The notes below the pieces were generated by a model. That model did not search any database and was not told the origin of the DNA. It saw nothing but the letters and a program-made list of their open reading frames with translations. Source: Pseudomonadota bacterium (lineage in GTDB: Bacteria > Desulfobacterota > Desulfobacteria > Desulfobacterales > Desulfobacteraceae). From it: a stretch of 64,000 bases of DNA. Of this stretch, positions 17,969 through 26,098 are shown piece after piece. How positions within the stretch are numbered: the stretch's first letter is position 1; every line of letters begins with the position of its first letter. Position numbers and translations under genes: made by a program. The stretch is from NCBI GenBank assembly GCA_018821535.1, contig JAHJLV010000053.1, positions 62,001-126,000 of the forward strand. The letters run 5' to 3'.

Positions 17969-18730
17969 CTATTCCAATTGAAAATTAATAGTGGTCTGGG
18001 CCAGTGTGGAAACGGCAACGCCGTCCACTGTACCGGGTTTAAACTTCCACTGGGCCAGACAGTTGATAACACTTTTGTCAAATATCCCTGCAGGTTCTGC
18101 TTCAAGAATCTTAAGATTTTCAACATACCCGGATGTATTTACAGTGAACTGGATTTTTACCCATCCCTGGATACTGTTCCTGGATGCCCTCACAGGGTAC
18201 AGGGGCGACAGCCTGACAAGGGGAGTCAATGGGGCATCCAGTTCGTCTGCAAGGTATTGTGTCTTAAATGCGGGAACATTGAGAGCAAAATGTTCCAGGC
18301 CGGGCATCAGCAGGCTGTCCGCTGCGCCGGGAAGTTTTGGATTCAGTTCAAAGGGCAGTCTGGGCTTCAGGGTCTGGGGGTCAGGGGTGTGGAGCTTTGT
18401 CCGGGTTTTTGCCTGGGCTGGTTTTTGTTCCTGGTCCACAGGCCTGGGTCTCTCTTTTTTTTGGGGCGGGATTTCAGGCTTCTTCATCCTCACCACCTGT
18501 ACGGCTTGAATCGTCTCCGGATTGTCTTGTTTTTCAGGAATTTTTTGAATCATTCCTGGCATGATGCCGAATAAAAAAGCATTCAGAACAGCGGAAAAGA
18601 CAATGGCCCACGTCCATCCCAGGATGTTGAAGAATCTTCTTTTCCCGGAGGTTGAACTGCTAAAATTATGAATGACCGCTGTCATTGATTCCTGGGACAT
18701 CTTCTGTTTTTCCTCCACCATGGTTTTCAC
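17969..18730 (-). CDS. tonB: Energy transducer TonB
   Basis: The 253-residue frame has one membrane helix (about residues 36-57), a Pro/Lys-rich periplasmic spacer (EIPPQKKERPRPVDQEQKPA), and a C-terminal TonB domain (SPLYPVRASRNSIQGWVKIQFTV ... INCLAQWKFKPGTVDG). It passes proton-motive energy from ExbB/ExbD to the receptor at 22149. The listed start is a GTG overlapping the exbD stop (GTGA). ATG at 18721 or at 18700, the latter 11 bases after GGAGG, are alternatives. Confidence 0.9.
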   Translation of the reverse strand: MKTMVEEKQKMSQESMTAVIHNFSSSTSGKRRFFNILGWTWAIVFSAVLNAFLFGIMPGMIQKIPEKQDNPETIQAVQVVRMKKPEIPPQKKERPRPVDQEQKPAQAKTRTKLHTPDPQTLKPRLPFELNPKLPGAADSLLMPGLEHFALNVPAFKTQYLADELDAPLTPLVRLSPLYPVRASRNSIQGWVKIQFTVNTSGYVENLKILEAEPAGIFDKSVINCLAQWKFKPGTVDGVAVSTLAQTTINFQLE

Positions 18731-19140
18731 TGGACGCGGTTTGCTGCAATGGAGACCTGTTGAGCCCCTGCCAGCTTGCAGGCATCCATGACGGAAATAA
18801 CCAGACCAGTGAGGCTTTCCTTGTCCGCGACAATAACCACATTGCCTTCGGGATTTTCAGCAAGGGCACGTTCCACATTGGCCCTGACCGCCCGGATGTC
18901 TATTTCTCTGTGGTCTAAATGAATGGTGCCGTTTTTTGTTACTCCCAGAAGAATGGTGGTTTTTGTCTTGCTTACAGCAGTGGAAGCGGCAGGCCTTGAG
19001 ATATCCACCCCTGTTTCCTTGACAAAGCTTGTGGTTACCAGAAAAAAGATCAGCAGAATAAATACCATGTCGATCAACGGGGCAATATTCAATTCAAGGT
19101 TCTGTTTGTTTGCGCGTCTTGCCGCAGATATATTAAGCAT
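18727..19140 (-). CDS. exbD: ExbD/TolR biopolymer transport protein
   Basis: The 137 residues show the ExbD plan: a short cytoplasmic N-terminus (RRANKQNLELNIAPLIDMVF), one membrane helix (about 22-43) with the essential Asp in PLIDMVFILLIFF, and a periplasmic domain ending in SIAANRVQ. It forms the proton channel with an ExbB protein. It starts 13 bp after the second exbB. Confidence 0.92.
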   Translation of the reverse strand: MLNISAARRANKQNLELNIAPLIDMVFILLIFFLVTTSFVKETGVDISRPAASTAVSKTKTTILLGVTKNGTIHLDHREIDIRAVRANVERALAENPEGNVVIVADKESLTGLVISVMDACKLAGAQQVSIAANRVQ

Positions 19141-19153
19141 GAGAATTCTCTTT

Positions 19154-19750
19154 TTATAAATAACGTTTCAGGTAAATGCCTGTGGCTGAAATCCGGTTTT
19201 TAAGATTCTGGGCCCGGCGCCTGAGCCAGCCACTCATATAAAGTCCCGGGATGGAAACCATAAGACCTGTCTGGGTGGTGATCAGGGCCACTGAAATCCC
19301 GCCTGCCATGGCCCGGGCATTGCCTGTCCCAAAAACAGTAATTACATCAAAGGTAACCATCATGCCAACCACTGTACCCAAAAGTCCCAGAAGGGGAGCC
19401 ACGGCAGAAAGCACAGTAATGATGCTCAGGTATTTATCCAGAGATGCGGTAAATTTTAGAACTGTTTCATCCAGAATGTAATTGTCAAGTGTCCTGTCAA
19501 AACTTCTATAAAGGAGAAATTCCCTTATCAGACGGGAATTTGCGCCCTGATATTTTTCATCAGGCCAGGTATTGTTTTTTATGAATTCGCCGGCTTGTTT
19601 CCTGGAAATATTTTTTATATAAAGCGTATGCATGAACATGATCCTGTTGATTATCAGCACCCACATGCAGAAGGAGACCAGCAGAAGCGGGATCATTATC
19701 ACCCCGCCTGAGCGGATATAATCAGTCATCATGTGTAAAAATTTAATCAT
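19154..19750 (-). CDS. exbB: ExbB/TolQ/MotA proton-channel protein (second)
   Basis: The 198 residues have three membrane helices and the MotA/TolQ/ExbB domain (LGLLGTVVGMMVTFDVITVFGTGNARAMAGGISVALITTQTGLMVSIPGL). The start at 19750 is chosen because AGGTGA lies 7 bases upstream; the longer frame would overlap the preceding gene by 41 bp. It is the canonical short ExbB that pairs with ExbD. Confidence 0.9.
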   Translation of the reverse strand: MIKFLHMMTDYIRSGGVIMIPLLLVSFCMWVLIINRIMFMHTLYIKNISRKQAGEFIKNNTWPDEKYQGANSRLIREFLLYRSFDRTLDNYILDETVLKFTASLDKYLSIITVLSAVAPLLGLLGTVVGMMVTFDVITVFGTGNARAMAGGISVALITTQTGLMVSIPGLYMSGWLRRRAQNLKNRISATGIYLKRYL

Positions 19751-19757
19751 AAAACAA

Positions 19758-21203
19758 TCACCTGGACCCATTTCGGGTCTTGAAAACCATGTTGACAAAG
19801 GCTACAGACTTTTCTTCCATCAGTCCGATCTGGGTCTCCACTCTGCGATTCAACAGGGTATGGGAGAGCATGATGGGAATCGCCACGCTCAATCCCAACA
19901 TAGTGGTGACCAGAGCTTCGGAAATACCACCGGACATCATTCTGGGATCACCCGCACCATGATAGGTGATGACATGAAATGTATTGATCATGCCGGTAAC
20001 CGTGCCAAGAAGGCCCATGAGCGGTGCAATGGCAGCCAGCATTCCCAGAGTGGAGACGAAACGTTCTATTCCGGGTATTTCCCCAAGAATAGCTTCTTGA
20101 AGGGCATTTTCCATATCCTGGCGGCTATGCTCCCTGAATGGAAGCGCTGTCAAAAGAACTTTGGGTATCAGGCATTTTTTTTGGGAGCGCAGCAATCTGT
20201 CACATTCTTCCCAGTTCTCCTGGGCCACAAATCCCCTGAGCTTTGCCATAAAGGGTTCCACCTGTATCTTTTTTGTGAAAAAAAAGAAAAGCCGTTCCAG
20301 GAGAATAATCAGAGCCAGTCCAAAAATGGCCAGGATCGGCCATATGATCGGGCCACCCTTGGGAACCTGTTCAAGAAGATTGAGTTTATGGGTGAATTGG
20401 CGCAATGCCCCGCCTTTTGAAATATCCAAAGGCACAGCAATGCTTTTTCCTTGAATATAATCATCAATCCTGGCGGTCATGCGGGATGAAGGCAGCCTGG
20501 ACAACGCAAAGAATCTTCTGCTCTGATCCGAGTAGATCAGGAAACCGATCTCTTTTTTCGATCCAGTTTCCAGTACATAGATTCCGGTAAAATTCCCCAG
20601 TGTAAGAACTGTTGCTTCCTGTTCTCTGCCCTGCCGGTCGATGATATCTGTTTTTGAAAATTTTACCTGGCCCGAGGCCTTTATCTCTTCAAAAAGGCTG
20701 TCAGTCATTTTCTCAATATCGTCCATGGACCAGAATCTTTCCTCATGGAGGATATCCTCAAGGAAAGTTTCACGGTTTTTTATCAGGGCACTTTGAAGAC
20801 TCTGGGCAAGCAGGTCTTGAAGATCTTTGGCATTCCCCCGGATAAAACCTGAAATTTCCCTGTTTGCTGCGTGGGATTCAGATAAATCATCCTTGAGCTT
20901 TGCTTGTATTTCCTTAAGACCGAGGATGTTTTCTTCTATTTGTTTAACCTTTATTTTAAGGTCTTTGTTCCTGTTCTTTAAATCTGCAATTGCAGCTGTC
21001 AATGTTTTTTCGTCATTGATAATTTTAAGTTTTTTTTCTTCTGCCTCGGCCCTGGCCTCCAGCAATTGTGCCCTGGCCTTTTGTTCCATTTCCTGCTGTT
21101 TGTTTTTCAAAAAAAGATGGTTCTCCCGGATATCCTGGCCCATAGCTGAAAAAGGCATCAGACAGAAAAAAATAAGAACCATCAGTATTGATATATTCTT
21201 CAC
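19758..21203 (-). CDS. Long ExbB-like protein with periplasmic coiled coil
   Basis: The 481 residues comprise a signal peptide (1-22), a long coiled coil (about 30-135), an extracytoplasmic domain, and a C-terminal MotA/TolQ/ExbB channel domain (about 285-475; LGMLAAIAPLMGLLGTVTGMINTFHVITYHGAGDPRMMSGGISEALVTT). This matches the TtpC-like ExbB of three-component-plus Ton systems, first described in Vibrio TonB2 systems, where it is needed besides ordinary ExbB. It lies 10 bp after the DUF3450 gene. Confidence 0.88.
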   Translation of the reverse strand: MKNISILMVLIFFCLMPFSAMGQDIRENHLFLKNKQQEMEQKARAQLLEARAEAEEKKLKIINDEKTLTAAIADLKNRNKDLKIKVKQIEENILGLKEIQAKLKDDLSESHAANREISGFIRGNAKDLQDLLAQSLQSALIKNRETFLEDILHEERFWSMDDIEKMTDSLFEEIKASGQVKFSKTDIIDRQGREQEATVLTLGNFTGIYVLETGSKKEIGFLIYSDQSRRFFALSRLPSSRMTARIDDYIQGKSIAVPLDISKGGALRQFTHKLNLLEQVPKGGPIIWPILAIFGLALIILLERLFFFFTKKIQVEPFMAKLRGFVAQENWEECDRLLRSQKKCLIPKVLLTALPFREHSRQDMENALQEAILGEIPGIERFVSTLGMLAAIAPLMGLLGTVTGMINTFHVITYHGAGDPRMMSGGISEALVTTMLGLSVAIPIMLSHTLLNRRVETQIGLMEEKSVAFVNMVFKTRNGSR

Positions 21204-21213
21204 AAAGGACTCC

Positions 21214-22029
21214 TTATTGTTTTGCCAGACGGCCTACAGGCAAGGTCAGTATTTCCACGGGCTGCCTTTTGGCAGCCATTTCTACGCCCCTTGAAATGTC
21301 CGGGATGCAGGTTTCATCCAGTGCCTGCCACTGATTATCTTTTACATTGAATACCGCGGCAGAGCGTCCATCAAGGGAGAGAAAAAATTCCGAGATCCTT
21401 CCCAGTCTGAAGATATTTCCCAGCACTTCATGACTGTTAATATGGATTTTGTCCTGGTAAACCTCAATGGTATTGCCGTATTCAGCCTCTACAAAAAGCG
21501 CTTCCATGACTTTTCTGTACTTTTCTCCAATGCTGACATCAACATCTTCCATCACACGGGAGAGTCTTTCCAGTCTGCTGTTTCGCTCGTTTATTAAAAA
21601 CGGGGAATCGTTTTTTACAAGGAATTCAAGTCGTTTAAAGACATCCTTCAGAAAAGGCAGTATCTCTTTTTGAATCCGGATATTGGCAAGTTTTTCCTGT
21701 TCAAGGGACCTGTTCAGGTCCTGGTGTTTTGTCTGCTCTCCGGACAACACATCAACGGTATCGTTCAGGGTCTCATTTTCAGACAAAAGCTGATCATAGC
21801 GTGCTGTCAGCTCAGCTTTTTTTGCTTCCCAGTTTTCCTGATTTTCCTGGGTTTCCTGTTGCGTGTCAATGGACTGCTTTACCGGTTTTTCAATCCCGTC
21901 AGCCGTGCTGGCAGTGCCCGTGAAGGCCATTGCCAGGATCAGTATCATCCCGGGAATGGTCATCCGCACCATTTTTTTAATTGTTAAATAATATGATCGT
22001 GCCATTTTTTCAGATTCCATGAATTTCAT
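21214..22029 (-). CDS. DUF3450 coiled-coil protein of the Ton operon
   Basis: The 271 residues contain a hydrophobic signal/anchor (about residues 20-42), a coiled coil rich in Gln and Glu (60-125), and a C-terminal domain (FLKDVFKRLEFLVKNDSPFLINERNSRLERL ... GEKYRKVMEALFVEAEYG ... LGRISEFFLSLDG) typical of DUF3450. DUF3450 proteins sit next to TtpC-type ExbB genes in marine proteobacteria; a periplasmic structural role is usual inference. Several in-frame ATGs make the exact start uncertain. Confidence 0.82.
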   Translation of the reverse strand: MKFMESEKMARSYYLTIKKMVRMTIPGMILILAMAFTGTASTADGIEKPVKQSIDTQQETQENQENWEAKKAELTARYDQLLSENETLNDTVDVLSGEQTKHQDLNRSLEQEKLANIRIQKEILPFLKDVFKRLEFLVKNDSPFLINERNSRLERLSRVMEDVDVSIGEKYRKVMEALFVEAEYGNTIEVYQDKIHINSHEVLGNIFRLGRISEFFLSLDGRSAAVFNVKDNQWQALDETCIPDISRGVEMAAKRQPVEILTLPVGRLAKQ

Positions 22030-22065
22030 TGAGTCATTCCTTGTGTGTTCTTTTTAATCCCCCGA

Positions 22066-22088
22066 CGCTTCTGATTCGATCAGAAGCG
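22066..22088 (-). repeat. Perfect stem-loop between receptor and DUF3450 genes
   Basis: CGCTTCTGAT and ATCAGAAGCG form a 10-bp perfect stem with a 3-base loop in the 119-bp gap. No T-run follows on the minus strand. It may be an RNA-processing or stability element that lets receptor mRNA outlast the downstream genes (inference). Confidence 0.55.
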
Positions 22089-22148
22089 CCATTGTCAGTT
22101 GGAATTGCCGAATGCAAAAAACAGCAAATGCAGTTTTAAAAACAAGCT

Positions 22149-24152
22149 TTAGTAAGTCATGGAAAAACTCAAAAAACATCCCAGGGGATTGGCGGTCCTG
22201 TAAGAGGTGGCAGTTTCATAGGCCGGATACCGCTCATCAAAGACATTGGTCACATCCAGGGTGATGGTATAATTTTTATACTGGTAACCAAGCTTGACGT
22301 CTGTAACAAGATAATCAATGGATTTCTGTCTGACGCCGGTATACCCGACAGCATACTTGTCTTTTTCACCCTCACCTACAAAACGGGTATCAAAGCCTGC
22401 AAAAAATCCCTGGGGAGGTCTCCATTCGGCGCCGACACTGTAGATCCAGTTGGGAACAAGTTCTATATCGGTTCCTGAGTAGTCGGTTCCGTTGCTGATA
22501 TAATTTTTATATTTCCCTTCAGTATAGGAAAGGGTGCCGTATAATCCCAGATAATCCAGAACCGTATAATCCACAGACAATTCGATTCCTTTCCGCCGGG
22601 TTTCCCCTGTATTGACCTTGGTGCCTGCTGCGGCATCAGTCAGTATCTCATCCTCAGCATCAAGAACAAAGGCGGTCAATGTTGCCTGGAGTGTCGGCAG
22701 GGCAGTGAACTTGAGCCCTAATTCGTATTGCGTATAGGTTTCTTCTTTTAGGTTGGGGTATGCGAATTTATCAAATCCATTGGGCAGCTTAAAGCCTTCT
22801 CCATAGGTGGTAAAAAGGGTATACCCGGCCAGGGGTGTGAACTCGATACCGGCCTTGGGACTGAAGACACTGAAGTCTTCCATGTCGCGGGAGCTGCCGG
22901 CCAGCTTATCATCCAGTTCCCCGGTCATATAATCCCATCTGCCGCCCAGAGTAACCTTCCAGGCATCTGTCAGGTCCAGTTGATTCTGGAAAAACAGTGA
23001 CCAGGTGATTAATGTGCTGTCTCCATTCACGGTCAGAATCTCCCGGGCGTTGCGCGTACGGCTTGGATTCTGGGCCTTGATGGTATGGGTTAATTCCACC
23101 TGGCCGTCAAGACCCAGAGTAAGGTTGTTCTCCATGCCACCGATCTTTGAACCCCAAATATAGCTTGTGCTTCCACCAAAGACATCCCGGTCATGATATT
23201 CTTCATCCACCCGGGTGATCTGGTCCCGGTACCGGGTAAGATTGGATCTGTAGGCATAGGCCATGAAGTTTATAAAATCGTCGTCTGTAACATCATAGGT
23301 CCAGTTGGTATTAAAACCATACCGGTCTCTTGATCCTCCCCCGGATGGATTGGCACTCCAATAGTCGCCTGCATCCCATTGCGCCTGGGTGAGATATTCA
23401 GGATGATCCCAATCCACGGCATAAAAATTCAGCGCAAGAGAACCTGTGAGATCTTCAGAGAAATCATAGGTAAATTTGCCAGTTACGTTCCCCTGTAAAA
23501 GATCAGAATTATCGGTTCTGCCTGCCTGGCTGATAATGTTCGCCCCCAGAACCGTGCTCAGCTTATCGTTTTCACGACCCATTGACAGGTTGAAACGCTG
23601 GCGGTCCCAACTTCCGAACCCGAATTTCATATGGTTGAAATCCCCCCTGCGTTTGGTAACGATATTGACCACGCCGGCTCTGGCAAACTGTCCGTAAAGA
23701 GCAGATGAAGGGCCTTTAATGACTTCAACATAGGCAATATCTTCGGGAATCACTGCATTAAAATCACCATATCCGTCTCCATGGGAAGTTGATTCATTCA
23801 AAGGTACCCCATCGAGGAAGATGGCCACGCCCGTGTTATGACCCAGCTTGAGCCCCCGCATGGTAAATGCACTTGCAACTGCTCCCTGGCTGTAATCCGT
23901 GATGGCCACACCAGGTATTTTTTCCATCATGTATAATGGTTTATCTAAAAATTGGTTTTGTAACTGGTCTTCTGATATTATGGTTGCAGAAGGTGGCGGC
24001 TGCGAAATCTTGTTTGAGGCGCCCTTTACGGTAATTCCTTCTATTTTCAGAACTTTGCTTGATTCTGCTGCCCAGGCATGTCCTTGAAATAATACAACGG
24101 TCAATAAAATGAGTGTGATAAAATGAAAGTGAATCTTGTAGCGATCTGACAT
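22149..24152 (-). CDS. TonB-dependent outer-membrane receptor
   Basis: The 667 residues have a signal peptide (cut near HAWAAES), a possible TonB box (KIEGITVKGA), a plug domain (about 50-165, with SATIISEDQLQNQ, FTMRGLKLGHNTGVAIFLDGVPL and VEVIKGPSSALYGQFARAGVVNIVTK) and a 22-strand-type barrel ending in the usual aromatic tail FLSFSMTY. It is the first gene of a complete Ton operon, so transport is probably specific to one substrate. Neither a cobalamin riboswitch nor a clear Fur box is visible upstream. The substrate is unknown; siderophore or metal complexes are reasonable guesses. Confidence 0.92.
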   Translation of the reverse strand: MSDRYKIHFHFITLILLTVVLFQGHAWAAESSKVLKIEGITVKGASNKISQPPPSATIISEDQLQNQFLDKPLYMMEKIPGVAITDYSQGAVASAFTMRGLKLGHNTGVAIFLDGVPLNESTSHGDGYGDFNAVIPEDIAYVEVIKGPSSALYGQFARAGVVNIVTKRRGDFNHMKFGFGSWDRQRFNLSMGRENDKLSTVLGANIISQAGRTDNSDLLQGNVTGKFTYDFSEDLTGSLALNFYAVDWDHPEYLTQAQWDAGDYWSANPSGGGSRDRYGFNTNWTYDVTDDDFINFMAYAYRSNLTRYRDQITRVDEEYHDRDVFGGSTSYIWGSKIGGMENNLTLGLDGQVELTHTIKAQNPSRTRNAREILTVNGDSTLITWSLFFQNQLDLTDAWKVTLGGRWDYMTGELDDKLAGSSRDMEDFSVFSPKAGIEFTPLAGYTLFTTYGEGFKLPNGFDKFAYPNLKEETYTQYELGLKFTALPTLQATLTAFVLDAEDEILTDAAAGTKVNTGETRRKGIELSVDYTVLDYLGLYGTLSYTEGKYKNYISNGTDYSGTDIELVPNWIYSVGAEWRPPQGFFAGFDTRFVGEGEKDKYAVGYTGVRQKSIDYLVTDVKLGYQYKNYTITLDVTNVFDERYPAYETATSYRTANPLGCFLSFSMTY

Positions 24153-24291
24153 ATCTTTTTTCCCTTTTCGTTAATGAGTTCAAGTTATTGTTTAAGCAAC
24201 GTATGTGGAGAAAACAGAACCCTTGACCAGAAAAGGATGATAGGATATGATGATCAGTCAGAAATCCCTCCTTCCAGGGAGTGGGTTCACA

Positions 24292-24336
24292 GGGACTGGC
24301 AGCCTGCTTCTTTTGCCGGTTGCGGCTGCCAGTCCC
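24292..24336. repeat. 13-bp perfect hairpin upstream of the receptor gene
   Basis: GGGACTGGCAGCC (24292-24304) pairs with GGCTGCCAGTCCC (24324-24336) around a 19-base loop that can add a short extra stem. On the plus strand it is followed by CCCTTTTTCTATTT and could terminate plus-strand RNA. On the minus strand it would be a stable structure in the receptor leader, 140 bases before its ATG. Confidence 0.65.
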
Positions 24337-24394
24337 CCCTTTTTCTATTTAAATTGAGCTATTTTATGCCCTCCTGTTTTTTTGTATAATCATC

Positions 24395-24449
24395 AAAAAA
24401 AAAGCCACGATGACTTCTCATCCGATTCTGGATGAAGGCCTTCGTGGCT
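24395..24449 (-). terminator. Rho-independent terminator
   Basis: An 8-bp outer stem and a 6-bp inner stem, then nine consecutive T on the minus strand (24395-24403). It ends minus-strand transcription from lysR or from the candidate small RNA, isolating the Ton operon. Confidence 0.85.
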
Positions 24450-24507
24450 GAAATTTCTATATTTTTAAATTTTGTATCAGGGGCAGTTTCTACTGCCAAG
24501 TGCATGG
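24395..24507 (-). ncRNA. Candidate small RNA with intrinsic terminator
   Basis: A promoter-like TTGACA (24533-24538) and TATAAT (24514-24519) on the minus strand precede about 113 bases that fold well. The parts are a GGCAGT/ACTGCC hairpin with a 4-base loop (24482-24497), an AT-rich CTGA..AAATTT/AAATTTCAG stem, and a terminator hairpin (AGCCACGA/TCGTGGCT with inner TCATCC/GGATGA, 24403-24449) followed by nine T. The two promoter hexamers are only 13 bp apart, which weakens the promoter call. It could also be the 3' end of the lysR transcript. Confidence 0.5.
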
Positions 24508-24625
24508 GTATGTATTATACTTGATGATCATATGTCAACAGTTTTTTTTCAGTTTATCCTGCTGAAACATTCCATCTTTAAAGGCGGTTTTTATCTTGTT
24601 GCTTTTCCACAGCCTTTGAATTTTT

Positions 24626-24670
24626 TTTTTGGACAGTAGTGATCTAAAATCCGTTTTTGGACAATAGTGA
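24626..24670. repeat. Imperfect 17-bp direct repeat after lysR
   Basis: TTTTTGGACAGTAGTGA (24626-24642) and TTTTTGGACAATAGTGA (24654-24670) differ at one base and are spaced 28 bp apart, starting 10 bp beyond the lysR stop. They may be a regulator site pair or the remnant of an insertion-sequence end. Confidence 0.55.
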
Positions 24671-24679
24671 AACGATATA

Positions 24680-25576
24680 TTAAATTGAAGAATGGATGTA
24701 TTCAATAAACCTGCTGCAGATGGGAGAGAGGGCTCTTTTTTTAGAAAAGGTCAGATAAAAATACCGGTCCAGGTTCAGGCCGGTTACAGAGACTGCAGCA
24801 AGCCGTTTGTTTTTGATTTCTTCTTTGACAGCCATGGTGGAAAGAATGGATATTCCGATGTGGTTTAAAATCCCCTGAATCACAGACATGGTGTTTCCCA
24901 TGGTAATATGGGTAAAAAGTTGTTTTGGGTCAAATCCTGAAGCTTCCATGCTTTTAAGGATGCAAGCCCATGTCCCTGACCCTTTTTCCCGGGCAATAAA
25001 TTTTTCATCAAACAGGTTTGAACAGTCGATGGATGTTTTTTTTGCCCATTTATGATCGGCCGGTACGATCAGTTTCATTTCATCCTTGATGAGTTTTTTT
25101 TGTATAATTTGCGGGTCATTTGTTTGAGCACCGACAATTCCGATTTCCAGTATGCCGTATTTGATATCATTTATGATCTGCATGGTATCTCCAACGCTTA
25201 ATTTAATGGAAATATCCGGAAATTTTTTGATAAAGGGCCCGATAAGTTCCGGAATGATAAATGCAGACGGAATGGTGCTTCCGCCAATAGAAAGCTCCCC
25301 TTTTATTTTTCCGGTAAAATCAAGCAGAGCCGATTCTGCCTGGTCCCTTAAACTCAACAGTTTTTTTGCATACTGATAAAGAATTTTTCCGGCTTTTGTG
25401 GGTTCTGTGATTTTGCCCATCCGGTCTAAGAGGCGGCACTGGAAATGATCTTCAAGTTCTTTGATATGACTGCTTACGGTGGGTTGTGAAAGATGAATGG
25501 CTTCAGATGCTTTTGAAAAACTTTTATGTTCAATGACCGAGACAAATATGTGAAGCTGCCAGAGATCCATTTTCAT
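24680..25576 (-). CDS. LysR-family regulator, selenium-associated type
   Basis: The 298 residues have an N-terminal winged helix-turn-helix (LHIFVSVIEHKSFSKASEAIHLSQPTVSSHIKELEDHF) and a periplasmic-binding-like effector domain (ELSIGGSTIPSAFIIPELIGPF ... LEIGIVGAQ). The GGSTIPS..IPELI stretch resembles a LysR group found beside selenium-metabolism genes in anaerobes; I recall this only as a family resemblance. The ATG overlaps the coaD stop (ATGA); ATG at 25570 is an alternative. It ends the lpxC-to-lysR operon. The Ton operon downstream is a possible but unproven target. Confidence 0.88.
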   Translation of the reverse strand: MKMDLWQLHIFVSVIEHKSFSKASEAIHLSQPTVSSHIKELEDHFQCRLLDRMGKITEPTKAGKILYQYAKKLLSLRDQAESALLDFTGKIKGELSIGGSTIPSAFIIPELIGPFIKKFPDISIKLSVGDTMQIINDIKYGILEIGIVGAQTNDPQIIQKKLIKDEMKLIVPADHKWAKKTSIDCSNLFDEKFIAREKGSGTWACILKSMEASGFDPKQLFTHITMGNTMSVIQGILNHIGISILSTMAVKEEIKNKRLAAVSVTGLNLDRYFYLTFSKKRALSPICSRFIEYIHSSI

Positions 25577-26082
25577 TTTTTCCCGCGCTGGATCTGGGGA
25601 AATTTTTCTGTCATTTTAAGGTAAACCGGTTCAGGGACCATGTCTGAAATGTCTCCGCCAAACTGGGCAGCCTCCTTGATGATGGAGGAGCTGGTAAAAA
25701 TCCACCGGAATCCTGTCATCAGGAAAACGGATTGTACTTTTTTATTTAATTTCCGGTTCATCAAGGCCATCTGGAATTCACTTTCAAAATCAGAGATCGC
25801 CCGTATTCCTCTGATGATGGCAGCTGCATTTTTCATCTTTGCATAATCCACAAGCAGTCCTCCAAAGGATTCCACTTCTATGGCCGGATTTTTGTGAAAG
25901 CTTTGTTTTATCATACCAACTCTTTCGTCCATGGTAAATAATGCTTTTTTGGATGGATTATGCAATACGGCGATGATTACCTTGTCAAAAAGTGTCAATG
26001 CTCTCTCGATGATGTCTTTATGACCGTTTGTCAACGGATCGAATGATCCGGGATAAATGCCTGTCTTTTCTGTATGCGTCAT
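25573..26082 (-). CDS. coaD: Pantetheine-phosphate adenylyltransferase
   Basis: The enzyme makes dephospho-CoA from phosphopantetheine and ATP in coenzyme A synthesis. The 169 residues show the nucleotidyltransferase motifs GIYPGSFDPLTNGHKDII and the late FTSSSIIKEAAQFGGDISDMVP, plus AAAIIRGIRAISDFESEFQMALMNRKL. Length is normal. It starts 16 bp after rsmD. Confidence 0.95.
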   Translation of the reverse strand: MTHTEKTGIYPGSFDPLTNGHKDIIERALTLFDKVIIAVLHNPSKKALFTMDERVGMIKQSFHKNPAIEVESFGGLLVDYAKMKNAAAIIRGIRAISDFESEFQMALMNRKLNKKVQSVFLMTGFRWIFTSSSIIKEAAQFGGDISDMVPEPVYLKMTEKFPQIQRGKK

Positions 26083-26098
26083 CGAAGATTCTGTCCTC

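Larger units (their letters stand above)
24153..24679. other. Structured gene-free region between receptor and lysR
   Basis: These 527 bases hold no convincing gene. From left to right they contain the receptor leader, a long hairpin (24292-24336), an intrinsic terminator (24395-24449) that closes a candidate small RNA, a promoter-like pair, T-rich tracts, and an imperfect 17-bp direct repeat next to the lysR stop. The 71-codon plus-strand frame at 24174-24389 has no protein-like features. Confidence 0.65.

Noticed and set aside
24153..24340. Cobalamin or molybdenum-cofactor riboswitch upstream of the receptor
   Set aside because: I looked for the B12 box and for the Moco motif. Neither is present; only the simple 13-bp hairpin is clear.
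24174..24389. 71-codon plus-strand frame
   Set aside because: It runs through the hairpin and T-tracts and has no ribosome site or recognisable domain.
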